Below are positions 16,208 through 24,026 of a stretch of DNA of 25,962 nt, one piece after another (position 1 is the stretch's first letter; the number at the start of each line of letters is the position of its first letter). The position numbers and the translations under genes are program-made. Where the stretch lies: NCBI GenBank assembly GCA_019310865.1, contig JAFDDL010000022.1, positions 1 to 25,962 of the forward strand. Direction: 5' to 3'. Below the pieces are notes generated by a model. It had not been told where the DNA came from. It saw only the letters and a program-made list of their open reading frames with translations, and searched no databases. The stretch comes from Deltaproteobacteria bacterium. Its GTDB lineage: Bacteria > Desulfobacterota > Desulfobacteria > Desulfobacterales > JAFDDL01.

Positions 16208-16966
16208 TTAGGACAATTTTCCCATTTTACGCTTCATTTTCTGCAATTTTTTTCGATCCCGTTTCCAACCCGGCCCTTTCCGACGATTGCCCACCGATTC
16301 CCGGCTTGCCTTCCGGCCGCTTTCCGAATCGAGCGCCAGGAGGAAGCTGCCGGGTTGTTTGACAGGCGGGTCCGCATTTTGACTTTTTTCCGGAACCGCC
16401 GGGGGCCTCTGCTTGGGAAGGGGGGGCCCCGAAAAGCAGGTTGATGGAATGGCCAAAGCCAGGTAAAGTCCCTCTCCAGAAAAGGAAAACCGGATACCGG
16501 CCGCCTGGGATTTATGCACGGATACCGTCAACAGCACCGGTTCGGCATCCAGGCGCCTGCCCATGCGAAGCGCCATCTCCTTATTGGCCGCCAGAACGAT
16601 CCACGGCCCGGCACCCGGATAAATCCCCTTGTCCAACACCACCGGATATGCCCGTCTTCTGACACAAATGTAAAGAAGTTTGGGAAGATTCGACACCGCT
16701 GCAGGCGCCTTCAACTGTTCCCGGTCCACGGCACGGATCCGATTCTCCTGAATTTCGATCGGCGGTTCCGGCAGGCTGACCAGAACCTCATCCAAGCTTC
16801 CCCGGCGGATATGCCGCCAGCCCGCCTCTTCACCAAACACCTGCAAAAGTTCCTTGATTCGGACAAAGCCCTGCTCATCCGGTACCAAACCAAACTCATG
16901 GGGATACCGTCCCAATACATAGGATAAAAACTTGGCCAGTTTAACCGGTGCATTTCGATGGGCCAT
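16208..16966 (-). CDS. Divergent RNA 2'-phosphotransferase (Tpt1/KptA)-like protein, catalytic residues missing
   Basis: Tpt1/KptA enzymes move an RNA 2'-phosphate to NAD+. The N-terminus VKLAKFLSYVLGRYPHEFGLVPDEQGFVRIKELL follows the winged-helix half of the family, and NRIRAV corresponds to the family RIRA segment. GIRFSFSGEGLYLALAIP corresponds to its last strands. The catalytic set is not preserved: LRH has become LGR, the QGHS histidine motif is replaced by DREQ, and the HGT motif by ICV. After residue about 180 comes a 70-residue extension, Pro/Ser-rich and then strongly basic (RRKGPGWKRDRKKLQKMKRKMGK). It may bind RNA without transferase activity. No ribosome binding site is evident before ATG 16966. 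Assignment is by motif comparison from memory. Confidence 0.7.
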   Translation of the reverse strand: MAHRNAPVKLAKFLSYVLGRYPHEFGLVPDEQGFVRIKELLQVFGEEAGWRHIRRGSLDEVLVSLPEPPIEIQENRIRAVDREQLKAPAAVSNLPKLLYICVRRRAYPVVLDKGIYPGAGPWIVLAANKEMALRMGRRLDAEPVLLTVSVHKSQAAGIRFSFSGEGLYLALAIPSTCFSGPPLPKQRPPAVPEKSQNADPPVKQPGSFLLALDSESGRKASRESVGNRRKGPGWKRDRKKLQKMKRKMGKLS

Positions 16967-17268
16967 GTCATTAATACATTCAAATTATTATAAATTCTTT
17001 TTTACAACATGATAGTTTAATGCAACTGTGATGGTCCTGTCAATTATTAATCCGGATATCCCGGGCTCACTTTTCAGGGGCCGAATGCCTGCAGATTCGC
17101 TGCTCCCAAATTTTCGCTGAGCACATTGCTCGATTTTTCAAACACCGGTGAACAATTTGAATAAAATGGAAAAGTTGACTTAGAATCCAAAACAAAATAA
17201 GACCATCAAAAGCACGCATTCGAAGCGTTGGGTACATTGATTTGTGATTTTAGAACTGGTTTCTTCTC
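16967..17268. other. 302-base gap between divergent genes
   Basis: This AT-rich intergenic region separates the Tpt1-like gene from waaA, so it should hold both promoters. A TTGACT at 17175-17180 could be a plus-strand -35 box, but no good -10 box is spaced from it. No RNA gene, coding region or strong hairpin was seen. Confidence 0.4.
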
Positions 17269-18552
17269 TTGATTATCATTTATAACATCCTGCTCCATCT
17301 CAGTCTGTTTATCCTGTTACCGGTAATCTTCATTTGGGTACTGGCATCGGAAAAACGGCGCAAAACGGTTCGGTATCGGCTCGGGCCGTCAAAAAACACG
17401 GGGCCGTTTGCCACCCAACCCGTCTGGTTCCATGCCCTGTCTGTGGGAGAGGTCCTGTCGGCAATTCCGCTTATTAAGAAAACCTCGGCAACCTATCCCG
17501 AATTGCCCATTTTTCTGACCGTTACGACCCGAACCGGCCACGAGACGGCTCTGCACTCGCTTGATAAGCATACTGTTTGCATCGATTATTTTCCCTTTGA
17601 TCACCCCCTCTTGATCAACCGAATGGTGCGGCGGATTGATCCTGCTCTGGTGGTCATCCTTGAATCGGATCTGTGGCCAAATTTTCTACACTGCATGAAA
17701 AAAAACCAACTCCCGGTGATTTTGGTAAACGCCCGTCTTTCAAAAAAATCTTGGCGCGGCTATAGGCGATTCGGATTCTTTTTCCGCCCCATGTTTCGGT
17801 CCTTTGATCAAATCTGCACCCAGTCGGAAATTGACCGCCAACGGTTTGAAACCCTGGGATTGGACCGACAAAACCTGACACTGACCGGCAGCCTGAAATT
17901 CGATCGATCCCGGAGCGTGCTACCGGAAGACGAAATCCACACGCTGCGCAAAGCACTTCGAATCAATCCGAATCAAAAGATTCTGGTTGCCGGCAGCACC
18001 CACCCGGGCGAAGAGACCATTCTGCTCCAAAGCTTTGCACACTTGAGACATCGAATTTCCCACCTTCGACTGATCCTGGTACCGAGGGATCCCCAGCGGG
18101 CGGGAGACATTCGAAAAATGGCCCGGGACGCAGGCTTTAGTGAAATATCATTCACTGATTGCCAATTGAAGGCATCCGAAGAACCCGTGGATGTGGTGGT
18201 AGTGGATACAATTGGCGTATTGGAACATCTGTATGCCTTTTGCGACCTTGCATTTGTGGGTGGCAGCCTGATAACACACGGTGGGCAAAACCCCTTGGAG
18301 CCTGCGTCTCACGGGAAACCGATTCTGTTCGGACCGCATATGACCAACTTTCCCGATATCGCCGAAAAACTTGTAACCGCCGGAGGTGCTCGGTATGTCA
18401 ATCCCGAAAATTTCGTCGAAACGGCGTCAGCCATTTTGTCCGAAACAGTTGATGCAAAAGCCATAGGCGAACGGGCACAACAGGTATTCTATGCAAACCA
18501 GGGCGCATGCGATAAAACCGTAGCGATTATGGCGCCCTATTTGAACAGGTAA
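17269..18552 (+). CDS. waaA: 3-deoxy-D-manno-octulosonic acid (Kdo) transferase
   Basis: WaaA (KdtA) adds Kdo from CMP-Kdo to lipid A at the inner membrane. The 427-residue protein begins with an N-terminal membrane anchor (YNILLHLSLFILLPVIFIW). WFHALSVGEVLSA contains the conserved catalytic glutamate, and ESDLWPNFL, VNARLSKKSWRGYRR, CTQSEIDRQRF, GSLKFD and AGSTHPGEE follow in order. The nucleotide-sugar site GGSLITHGGQNPLEPASHGKPILFGP is also present. The start must be TTG at 17269: an in-frame stop lies 18 bases upstream, and no ATG fits the family N-terminus. The ribosome binding site is poor. It ends 7 bases before lpxK. How many Kdo residues it adds cannot be told from sequence. Confidence 0.95.
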   Translation: MIIIYNILLHLSLFILLPVIFIWVLASEKRRKTVRYRLGPSKNTGPFATQPVWFHALSVGEVLSAIPLIKKTSATYPELPIFLTVTTRTGHETALHSLDKHTVCIDYFPFDHPLLINRMVRRIDPALVVILESDLWPNFLHCMKKNQLPVILVNARLSKKSWRGYRRFGFFFRPMFRSFDQICTQSEIDRQRFETLGLDRQNLTLTGSLKFDRSRSVLPEDEIHTLRKALRINPNQKILVAGSTHPGEETILLQSFAHLRHRISHLRLILVPRDPQRAGDIRKMARDAGFSEISFTDCQLKASEEPVDVVVVDTIGVLEHLYAFCDLAFVGGSLITHGGQNPLEPASHGKPILFGPHMTNFPDIAEKLVTAGGARYVNPENFVETASAILSETVDAKAIGERAQQVFYANQGACDKTVAIMAPYLNR

Positions 18553-18559
18553 TTGTCCA

Positions 18560-19738
18560 ATGTTCGAGACATTGCGTCACCATGTTCAGGCGATCATCAC
18601 CGACGCCCCACAGCAAACACCTTGGGGTCTGGGGACGTTCTTGTCAGGGGCATCCATGGCATACACCACCGTGGTTCGGGCGCGAAACAGGGTATATTCA
18701 AGTGGTCTGAAAAAACCAAAGCGATTGCCCTGCCCGGTTGTTTCCGTGGGAAACCTCACCGTGGGAGGAACCGGCAAAACACCCATGGTGATGTATCTGG
18801 CCCAATGGGCCCGGGAAATCGGATGCCGCCCGGTGATCATCAGCCGGGGCTATAAGGGAAAGGCTGAAAAAACCGGCGGTATCGTCAGCAACCGGCACCG
18901 TTGCCTGATGACGGCAGCAGAGGCCGGCGACGAACCGTTCATGCTGGCGCACCAGTTGCCGGGCATTCCGGTTCTAGTGGGCCACAACCGCTATGCTTCC
19001 GGGAAAAGAGCCGTGGCATCCTTCGCGCCGGATCTCATCATCCTCGATGACGGCTTTCAGCACCGTCAACTCCACCGCGATGTCAACATCCTGCTCCTGG
19101 ATGCCTGTCGGCCCCTTGGTAACGGGCGCCTTCTGCCCCGTGGCCCCCTTCGTGAGCCGGCCTCAAACATCCATCGCGCCGACGTGATCGTGATGACCCG
19201 AAAACGACCCGGAGCAAATCCCATTTCCGATTTGAAGGCGCTCACCGATGGTATTCGGGCAACAGACATGCGCCGGGACAGACCGATTTTCTGCCCTTGC
19301 CATGTCCCGTACCTGCATCATCGCCTCTTCGGCAGCACATCGATGCAAAACGATACGCAGACGGACGCCATGGCATTGAGCGTCCTGAAGGATCGAAAGG
19401 TGTTTGCATTTTCAGCAATCGCCAATAACGAGAATTTCCATAAAACCCTTACGGAAATGGGCTGCCGGATTGCCGGTCATGCCAATTTTTCAGACCACCA
19501 CCATTATGGAATAACCGATCTGCAGCGCATCATAACCGAGGCGGAAAGGGCCGGTGCCGAAATCATCGTCACGACCCAGAAAGACGAGACAAAAATACCT
19601 GAAAATTACAAGTGGCCACTGGAATTGATGGTGATCGGCATTCGACCAAATTTCGGGGCGGACACGGAGACGTTTCATCGTTTTCTGGGCGATCGACTGT
19701 TTGAACCGGGCAGGAAGGAAGGGACTGTAACACCATGA
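18560..19738 (+). CDS. lpxK: Tetraacyldisaccharide 4'-kinase
   Basis: LpxK phosphorylates the 4' position of the lipid A disaccharide precursor. The 392-residue protein has the family P-loop in SVGNLTVGGTGKTPMVMYLA near 60-78. ISRGYKGK, GDEPFMLAHQLPGIPVLVG and LDDGFQHRQLHRDVNILLLDA follow, the last being the key LpxK signature, and later come LLPRGPLREP and SDHHHYG. Length is slightly above the usual 330-370. Its stop overlaps the next gene by four bases (ATGA), indicating coupled translation. Confidence 0.95.
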   Translation: MFETLRHHVQAIITDAPQQTPWGLGTFLSGASMAYTTVVRARNRVYSSGLKKPKRLPCPVVSVGNLTVGGTGKTPMVMYLAQWAREIGCRPVIISRGYKGKAEKTGGIVSNRHRCLMTAAEAGDEPFMLAHQLPGIPVLVGHNRYASGKRAVASFAPDLIILDDGFQHRQLHRDVNILLLDACRPLGNGRLLPRGPLREPASNIHRADVIVMTRKRPGANPISDLKALTDGIRATDMRRDRPIFCPCHVPYLHHRLFGSTSMQNDTQTDAMALSVLKDRKVFAFSAIANNENFHKTLTEMGCRIAGHANFSDHHHYGITDLQRIITEAERAGAEIIVTTQKDETKIPENYKWPLELMVIGIRPNFGADTETFHRFLGDRLFEPGRKEGTVTP

Positions 19739-20697
19739 AGCCACTGATGATCACTGCATTTCTCGATGGTAGCCCCGGTCATGAAAAGCAGACCCGGGGT
19801 ATCCTCGGCGCACTTGAAAAGCTGACACGAATCGAAATTCAATACCGGAAACTGTCCGCATGGTCCAGTTGGTCATTGATCAAGCAATGGGCGGCCACCT
19901 CCCTGGGGCGCCCAGGCCGACTTCCCGAACCGGGTCATTCGCAATCGGTGGATCTGATCATCGGAACCGGTTCGAAAACCCACCTTCCCATGTTGCACTT
20001 GAAACAGAAAACATCGACGCCGGTGGTGACCTGCATGACCCCAAATGCAATTTTTCGTTCAAAAATGGACCTTTGCTTGATACCGCAACATGATCGTCCG
20101 ACACCGGGGCAAAACGTGTTCTGCACCATGGGGCCACCGAACCTTTCCCGGAATACCGGTGAGCATGACTCGAACCGGGGCCTCATTCTCATTGGCGGCC
20201 GGGATGAAAAAAGTCACACTTGGTCGACTCAGCGGGTGCTGGCCCAGGTGGCCGGCGTGCTCGATTTGGAATCAACGATTCACTGGACCATCTCATCCTC
20301 TCCCCGAACCCCTCTGAATACAATTTTGGAACTCGAATTGCTATCCGCCAAGACGGGGCGAATTGACTTTTTCCGGGCTGAAAATACGCCGGCAGGTTGG
20401 ATTGAGCAGGCATACGAGCAGAACCGATGGGCCTGGGTCACCGCCGACAGCATCTCTATGATCTATGAAGCCTTATCGGCCGGTTGCCGGGTGGGTATTC
20501 TGCCGGTAAAATGGAAAAAGAAGACAAACAAATTTCAAGATAGTATCGATACCCTTATCCAAGAAGGCTATGTCACGACCTACGACAGCCGACAGGCCTT
20601 GAATCGTGACCTTCCGGCACCGGCGGTACTGGACGAGTCCACCCGATGCGCCCGGGAAATCCTCAACCGGTGGTGGCCCCAACGATTGGCGAGATAA
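19735..20697 (+). CDS. ELM1/GtrOC1-family putative glycosyltransferase
   Basis: The 320-residue protein starts ITAFLDGSPGHEKQTRGI and later reads IIGTGSKTHLPML, LILIGGRDEKSHTW and TADSISMIYEALSAGCRVGILPV. This is the pattern of the bacterial mitochondrial-fission-ELM1-like family, now often regarded as glycosyltransferase-like with a GT-B style C-terminal nucleotide-sugar site. Such genes commonly lie in LPS-core clusters next to lpxK and waaA, as here. The exact substrate is unknown. It overlaps lpxK by four bases. No signal peptide or membrane segment is evident, so it probably acts in the cytoplasm or at the inner membrane face. Confidence 0.8.
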   Translation: MKPLMITAFLDGSPGHEKQTRGILGALEKLTRIEIQYRKLSAWSSWSLIKQWAATSLGRPGRLPEPGHSQSVDLIIGTGSKTHLPMLHLKQKTSTPVVTCMTPNAIFRSKMDLCLIPQHDRPTPGQNVFCTMGPPNLSRNTGEHDSNRGLILIGGRDEKSHTWSTQRVLAQVAGVLDLESTIHWTISSSPRTPLNTILELELLSAKTGRIDFFRAENTPAGWIEQAYEQNRWAWVTADSISMIYEALSAGCRVGILPVKWKKKTNKFQDSIDTLIQEGYVTTYDSRQALNRDLPAPAVLDESTRCAREILNRWWPQRLAR

Positions 20698-20707
20698 CCT
20701 TTTGGGC

Positions 20708-20736
20708 TTGTCAGTTTTTTCGTTTAATGGTATCAG
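20708..20736 (+). promoter_or_regulatory. Candidate internal promoter before the acyltransferase gene
   Basis: TTGTCA (20708-20713), a 17-base spacer and TATCAG (20731-20736) lie in the 112-base gap, the largest in this otherwise tight cluster. The boxes match consensus at 5 and 4 positions. Confidence 0.35.
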
Positions 20737-20809
20737 CTTGCGCAATTTTAATCATATCACACCTGAAATGGTGATGAAACAAATCAGAAAAAGCGGGTGA
20801 GAAACCAAG

Positions 20810-21757
20810 TTGGATAACAAACCGAAAACCCTATCATATTGGCTGCTGAAAGGGGCCGTCTCGCTTCTGGCAAATATACCCCGGCATCAAATTGCCAAAT
20901 TGGCCGAGCCACTGGGTGCATTGTGGTATGGCCTGGACCGCAATCATCGTCGAATCGCGTATGAAAACATGCGCGGCGCCTTTGGATCAGCGTCCAGCCC
21001 GGAAGCCATACAACGGATGGTCAAGGCTAATTTCGTCCAGTTGACCCGGGTCGCCCTGGAGATTCCGTCCCTGCTGAAACTCAACCGGGACAATCTGGCC
21101 AATCATGCCGTTTTCTCCGGTCTACCCCATTTCCAAAACGCATTGCGAAAAGGAACGGGTATCCTGTTTCTGACCGCACATCTGGGCAACTGGGAGCTGA
21201 TGGCGCTGGCCGGTTCTTTGACCTTTGATATACCCTTTCATCTGGTGGTTCGCAAACTGGACGTTAAGCCCATGGATCAGATTTTGACGGAAATCCGATG
21301 CCGAACCGGTAACACGTTGATCAATAAAAACACTGCTGCCAGGCCCATCAACCGTTTTCTTAAGGAAAAGCAGGCCGTTGGAATCCTGCTGGACCAGAAT
21401 GCGTCGTGGCACGAAGGCGTATATGTTCCCTTTTTCGGCACAACGGCCTGCACCAACAAGGGGCTGGCCATGTTTGCCCTGCGCCACGACGCAACCGTCT
21501 TACCGATATTCAACACTCGGCAGACAGACGGCCGGTATAAGATCACGGTCGACCCGCCGGTCGATTTGATTAGAACCGGTGATTTGAGACGCGATTTGGT
21601 TGAAAATACGGCTATTTTCAACCAAATTATTGAAAAACACATACGATCCGCACCGGACAACTGGCTCTGGGTACACCGCAGATGGCGGGTAAAACGGGTC
21701 CCTGAACACGCCCGGGAAAAAGTTTCGGAATTGACCCTGAACCATAAGGCTAGATGA
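20810..21757 (+). CDS. Lipid A biosynthesis acyltransferase, LpxL/HtrB family
   Basis: Family members add a secondary acyl chain to Kdo-lipid A or its precursor at the inner membrane. The 315-residue protein has the catalytic motif in LTAHLGNWELMA (H-x4-E) near residues 118-129. It also has NKNTAARPINRFLKEKQAVGILLDQNA, VYVPFFGTTACTNKGLAMFALRHDATVLPIF, and the terminal NWLWVHRRWR. An N-terminal hydrophobic segment (about 10-25) suggests membrane anchoring. The start is TTG at 20810: an in-frame stop lies 12 bases upstream and no suitable ATG follows early. Which of lpxL, lpxM or another member it is cannot be decided. Its stop overlaps the next gene by four bases. Confidence 0.92.
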   Translation: MDNKPKTLSYWLLKGAVSLLANIPRHQIAKLAEPLGALWYGLDRNHRRIAYENMRGAFGSASSPEAIQRMVKANFVQLTRVALEIPSLLKLNRDNLANHAVFSGLPHFQNALRKGTGILFLTAHLGNWELMALAGSLTFDIPFHLVVRKLDVKPMDQILTEIRCRTGNTLINKNTAARPINRFLKEKQAVGILLDQNASWHEGVYVPFFGTTACTNKGLAMFALRHDATVLPIFNTRQTDGRYKITVDPPVDLIRTGDLRRDLVENTAIFNQIIEKHIRSAPDNWLWVHRRWRVKRVPEHAREKVSELTLNHKAR

Positions 21758-22637
21758 GCCGCTATGAAAGGAACCGCAGATCCATGGTAACGGCAAAAAG
21801 GCCACATTCGGGAAACACCGATTTAGCATGGGGCGCCCATCGGCCCCCGCGTTTGAGCAGTTTTTTGATTTCACTGTGTCACCTGCTTTCAAACATCCGC
21901 TTTCTCAAACATGTTTCCATGTGGGTCCGGCGGCCGCTAAAATACAGCGGTGCCGGGCCCATGGATATCGAGCTATGGGGATTGAAACTCCGGCTATTTC
22001 CCCAGGGAAATGTTTCGGAATCGAGAATGCTGTTTACACCGGGTCTTTTCGACAAGAAAGAACGGCTTTATTTGAAACGGTTTTTAACCCGGGGTTGTAT
22101 TTTTTTGACATTGGTGCCAATGCGGGTGGATACAGCTTCTGGGTACACAGTGTTTTGGGAAATGACTGCCGAATATACGCCGTCGAACCGGACCCGGAGC
22201 TGCAAACAATGCTGCGATTTAATATCGCAACGAATCACGCCGCGGCCATACAACTGATTCCCCTGGCCTTGAGCGATACCGAAGGAACGGGAACGTTTTT
22301 TTTAAACGAGAACAATAAAGGTGAAAACCAGCTGGTTGACGAAACGGATCCAAACCGATCCAGTGGAATCCATGTAACCGTATCCACATTAATTTCCGTT
22401 ATCCAGTCCAACGGCATCAACAAGATCGATGCCATGAAAGTCGATATCGAAGATCATGAAATAAGGGTCCTGGGCCATTTTTTCTCCCATGCGGAAAGAA
22501 GCCTGTGGCCCCGGATCATCATCGCCGAAGAAAAGAAAACGGAAAATTATGATCATTTGAAAGGCCTCCTGATCGATTTGGGATATTCACCCGACCTTAA
22601 GGCTAAGAATAACTGCGTCTATTTACTGTCCACCTGA
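21754..22637 (+). pseudogene. FkbM-family SAM methyltransferase, interrupted by a frameshift
   Basis: The N-terminal half reads in the frame starting at ATG 21754, which overlaps the acyltransferase stop (ATGA). It contains IELWGLKLRLFPQGNVSESRMLFTPGLFDKKERLYLKRFLT, which is how FkbM proteins lead into the methyltransferase domain. Near 22081-22106 the family continuation moves to another frame: PGLYFFDIGANAGGYSFW (SAM motif I), YAVEPDPE, and on to the stop at 22637. Joining them needs one extra base, so one base is missing in a stretch with runs T5, CCC, GGGG and T7. An in-frame ATG at 21828 could start the second frame alone, but its first 80 residues do not look like FkbM. Either a pseudogene or a homopolymer sequencing error. 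Likely role: O-methylation of a surface glycan. Confidence 0.8.
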
Positions 22638-22682
22638 TTCGGAAAAACATGACGGGTGAGCTGGTGAATCCTGAACGCGCTT

Positions 22683-22934
22683 TCACAAATCCAAATTTTC
22701 AAGTGGGCTACTGATACGGGAGATATCCTTGTCCATTACATGGGTATAACGCTCGGTGGTCTTGACATCCGCATGGCCCATAAGTTCCTGCAACACGCGG
22801 ATATTGATCCCGTTCTCCAGCATGATGGTGGCGAAACTATGCCGCAGGGTATAGCAGGTGACATGTTTTTGGACTATCTTCGACAGGGGTTTTCGACGCA
22901 TACCGTCACAGGCGGTGCCACGATCGTACAACAA
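22683..22934 (-). pseudogene. Integron integrase (IntI-type) C-terminal fragment
   Basis: The 83 residues match the C-terminal end of an integron-type tyrosine recombinase: KHVTCYTLRHSFATIMLENGINIRVLQELMGHADVKTTERYTHV, then SPLENL. The nucleophile tyrosine (ERYTHV), the arginine of box II and the GH histidine are present. The first histidine of the HxLRH motif is replaced by tyrosine. The N-terminal two-thirds, including the first catalytic arginine and lysine, is missing. The in-frame sequence upstream (to a stop near 22990) does not look like integrase. The orientation is correct for an integron. XerD-like origin is an alternative, but the SPL ending favours IntI. It cannot be active. Confidence 0.8.
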
Positions 22935-23058
22935 GCGGATGATACGGTCATACCTGGTATCAGGGTAATCTGGAATTGAGTTGGCTATTTAATAGTTATT
23001 GCCGAGGCAAACATGTTTTGTTATTTGCTTAGTATGCCGCATATCCGAAACGTTATGC
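22935..23058 (+). other. Leader of the cassette array with core insertion site GTTATGC
   Basis: Between the integrase fragment and the first cassette lies an AT-rich stretch ending in the core site GTTATGC (23052-23058). Recombination occurs after its G. Neither an intact attI nor a convincing cassette promoter is evident. A small palindrome TTGCCGAGGCAA lies at 22999-23010, and TATGCCGCATA lies further on. This may be a remnant of attI or of a lost cassette's attC, since the deletion that removed most of intI probably ended here. Confidence 0.5.
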
Positions 23059-23074
23059 CCCTGGAAGAAAAATT

Positions 23075-23326
23075 ATGAAAAAGAAAGCCTTCGGAAAAAC
23101 TTTATACAAACGTCACAACGCAAGTCAAATTAACTGGGATATATATTGGGACATGATTAATTCTTTAGGTGAAACAATCAAATTTAATCGAAACCCGAAT
23201 ATGCGTAGTCGCGGAGGTTGGAAATGGCCTGCAGTTGATTACGATGCCCCTAAAATATTTCGTGCAAGATTTCATAGAAATGGATTAGTAAATAAATTAT
23301 ACAAGGAAATTTCTGAAGCAATTTAA
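23075..23326 (+). CDS. Hypothetical cassette protein (83 aa)
   Basis: This is the first gene of cassette 1. The 83-residue protein is basic and rich in Lys, Arg, Asn and Trp (NWDIYWDMIN and GGWKWPAVDYDAPK stand out). No signal peptide or membrane segment is seen, and no known family is recognised. It starts 17 bases after the core site, with a weak GGAAG before the ATG, which is usual for cassette genes. AT-rich codon use differs from the lipid A genes upstream. Confidence 0.65.
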   Translation: MKKKAFGKTLYKRHNASQINWDIYWDMINSLGETIKFNRNPNMRSRGGWKWPAVDYDAPKIFRARFHRNGLVNKLYKEISEAI

Positions 23327-23333
23327 TCTTGAT

Positions 23334-23426
23334 ATGATAAATGCCAATCAATTTATTTCAGGTATTGTAACTTCAATGATTCGTTATATGAATGCATATT
23401 CAAAACGCAGTAAATGGAGTAAATAG
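23334..23426 (+). CDS. Possible 30-aa open frame in cassette 1
   Basis: ATG at 23334 opens a frame of 30 codons (MINANQFISG onward) ending TAG at 23426, in the 133-base gap between the two larger cassette genes. It has no good ribosome binding site (ACAAGG lies about 15 bases away). It may be chance. Confidence 0.15.
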   Translation: MINANQFISGIVTSMIRYMNAYSKRSKWSK

Positions 23427-23459
23427 GAGCATTTTGAATAACAAAAAGGGATAGTATAA

Positions 23460-23801
23460 ATGTCAGAATCTCAGTGGGTCAAGCAAGGTGGGACGTTTAG
23501 CCACAAAAATGCGTGTAAGGAATTTGGCCTTAAAGAAGAAGAAATAATTGATGCAATGAAAGCGGGCAAATTGCAATACCGACAAAACTATGCTCATGGT
23601 AACCCATATTTCAGGGTACTTCGAACCGAAGTTGAGGCATTAGCCATAGAGCTACACGGAAACAAAGCGGTAGAAGATCAAGAGATCAAGCATAAGTTGC
23701 GAACTCTTACTATAGAAATTAATAGCCTTAAGAGAAAACTTGCATCTTTAGAAAAACAAAAAGTTGAATTGCTTGAAATCCAAAAACATGCAAAAGCATA
23801 A
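23460..23801 (+). CDS. Hypothetical cassette protein with a C-terminal coiled coil (113 aa)
   Basis: The second gene of cassette 1 encodes 113 residues. The N-terminal half (WVKQGGTFSHKNACKEFGLKEEEIIDAMKAGKLQYRQ) looks like a small helix-turn-helix or MerR-like recognition fold, with the NYAHGNPYFRVLR stretch following. The C-terminal 40 residues (about 72-110) form heptads of Leu/Ile with Lys/Glu, a likely coiled coil for dimerisation. I recall similar uncharacterised small proteins in other genomes but no assigned function. GGGA lies about 9 bases before the ATG. The stop codon is inside the left simple site of attC (GCATAAC), which is typical of compact cassettes. Confidence 0.75.
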   Translation: MSESQWVKQGGTFSHKNACKEFGLKEEEIIDAMKAGKLQYRQNYAHGNPYFRVLRTEVEALAIELHGNKAVEDQEIKHKLRTLTIEINSLKRKLASLEKQKVELLEIQKHAKA

Positions 23802-23930
23802 CAATGCAATTGACTCAGACTTTGAAAAGTCGGCGCTTTTTTTGTGTAATGTTTTTTTATCATTTTGTACATTAATTTTTTTAGACAATGATATAGGGGC
23901 TTTTCAAACCAGGTCACTGCCACGTTCGCT
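23796..23930 (+). other. attC recombination site of cassette 1
   Basis: Left simple site GCATAAC (23796-23802) and right core site GTTCGCT (23924-23930), 135 bases. Inner complementarity supports a folded attC: TGAC with GTCA, TTTGAAAAG with CTTTTCAAA, and TATCATT with AATGATA nearer the loop. GCATAAC is the exact complement of the GTTATGC at the start of this cassette. The right core departs from the GTTRRRY consensus at its fourth base. Confidence 0.82.
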
Positions 23931-23956
23931 TTTAAAATGAAAATGCGCCTTCAGCC

Positions 23957-23985
23957 TTGCAATTTGATGAAAGTTGCCCTATTAT
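23957..23985 (+). promoter_or_regulatory. Promoter of the toxin-antitoxin cassette
   Basis: TTGCAA (23957-23962), exactly 17 bases, then TATTAT (23980-23985, 5 of 6 matches). It lies inside cassette 2, 42 bases before the antitoxin start. Toxin-antitoxin cassettes often carry their own promoter, unlike ordinary cassettes. Confidence 0.55.
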
Positions 23986-23999
23986 CTTACCAGTAAGAT
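23984..23999. promoter_or_regulatory. Operator-like palindrome over the TA transcription start
   Basis: ATCTTAC-CA-GTAAGAT is a perfect 7-bp inverted repeat with a 2-base centre. It overlaps the end of the -10 box and the expected start point. This is where an AbrB-type antitoxin or the TA complex would bind to repress its own operon. Confidence 0.6.
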
Positions 24000-24026
24000 T
24001 TCAACGCATTTAACAGGAGGTGCATC

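Noticed and set aside
17227..17233. GTTGGGT, identical to an integron core site, upstream of waaA
   Set aside because: No left simple site or inner complementarity is found around it, and it lies far from the array; a 7-base match is expected by chance.
21828..22080. An independent start for the FkbM gene at ATG 21828
   Set aside because: The first 80 residues in this frame do not resemble FkbM, while the overlapping frame from 21754 does and is coupled to the upstream stop.
22081..22092. Programmed -1 frameshifting in fkbM
   Set aside because: The zero-frame codons TTT TTA are preceded by G, not T, so this is not a standard slippery heptamer, and no strong downstream structure is obvious.
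23327..23459. A possible attC between the two genes of cassette 1 (GTAAC and CGTTATA nearby)
   Set aside because: The spacing is too short, the bases do not fit RYYYAAC/GTTRRRY, and the arms do not pair.
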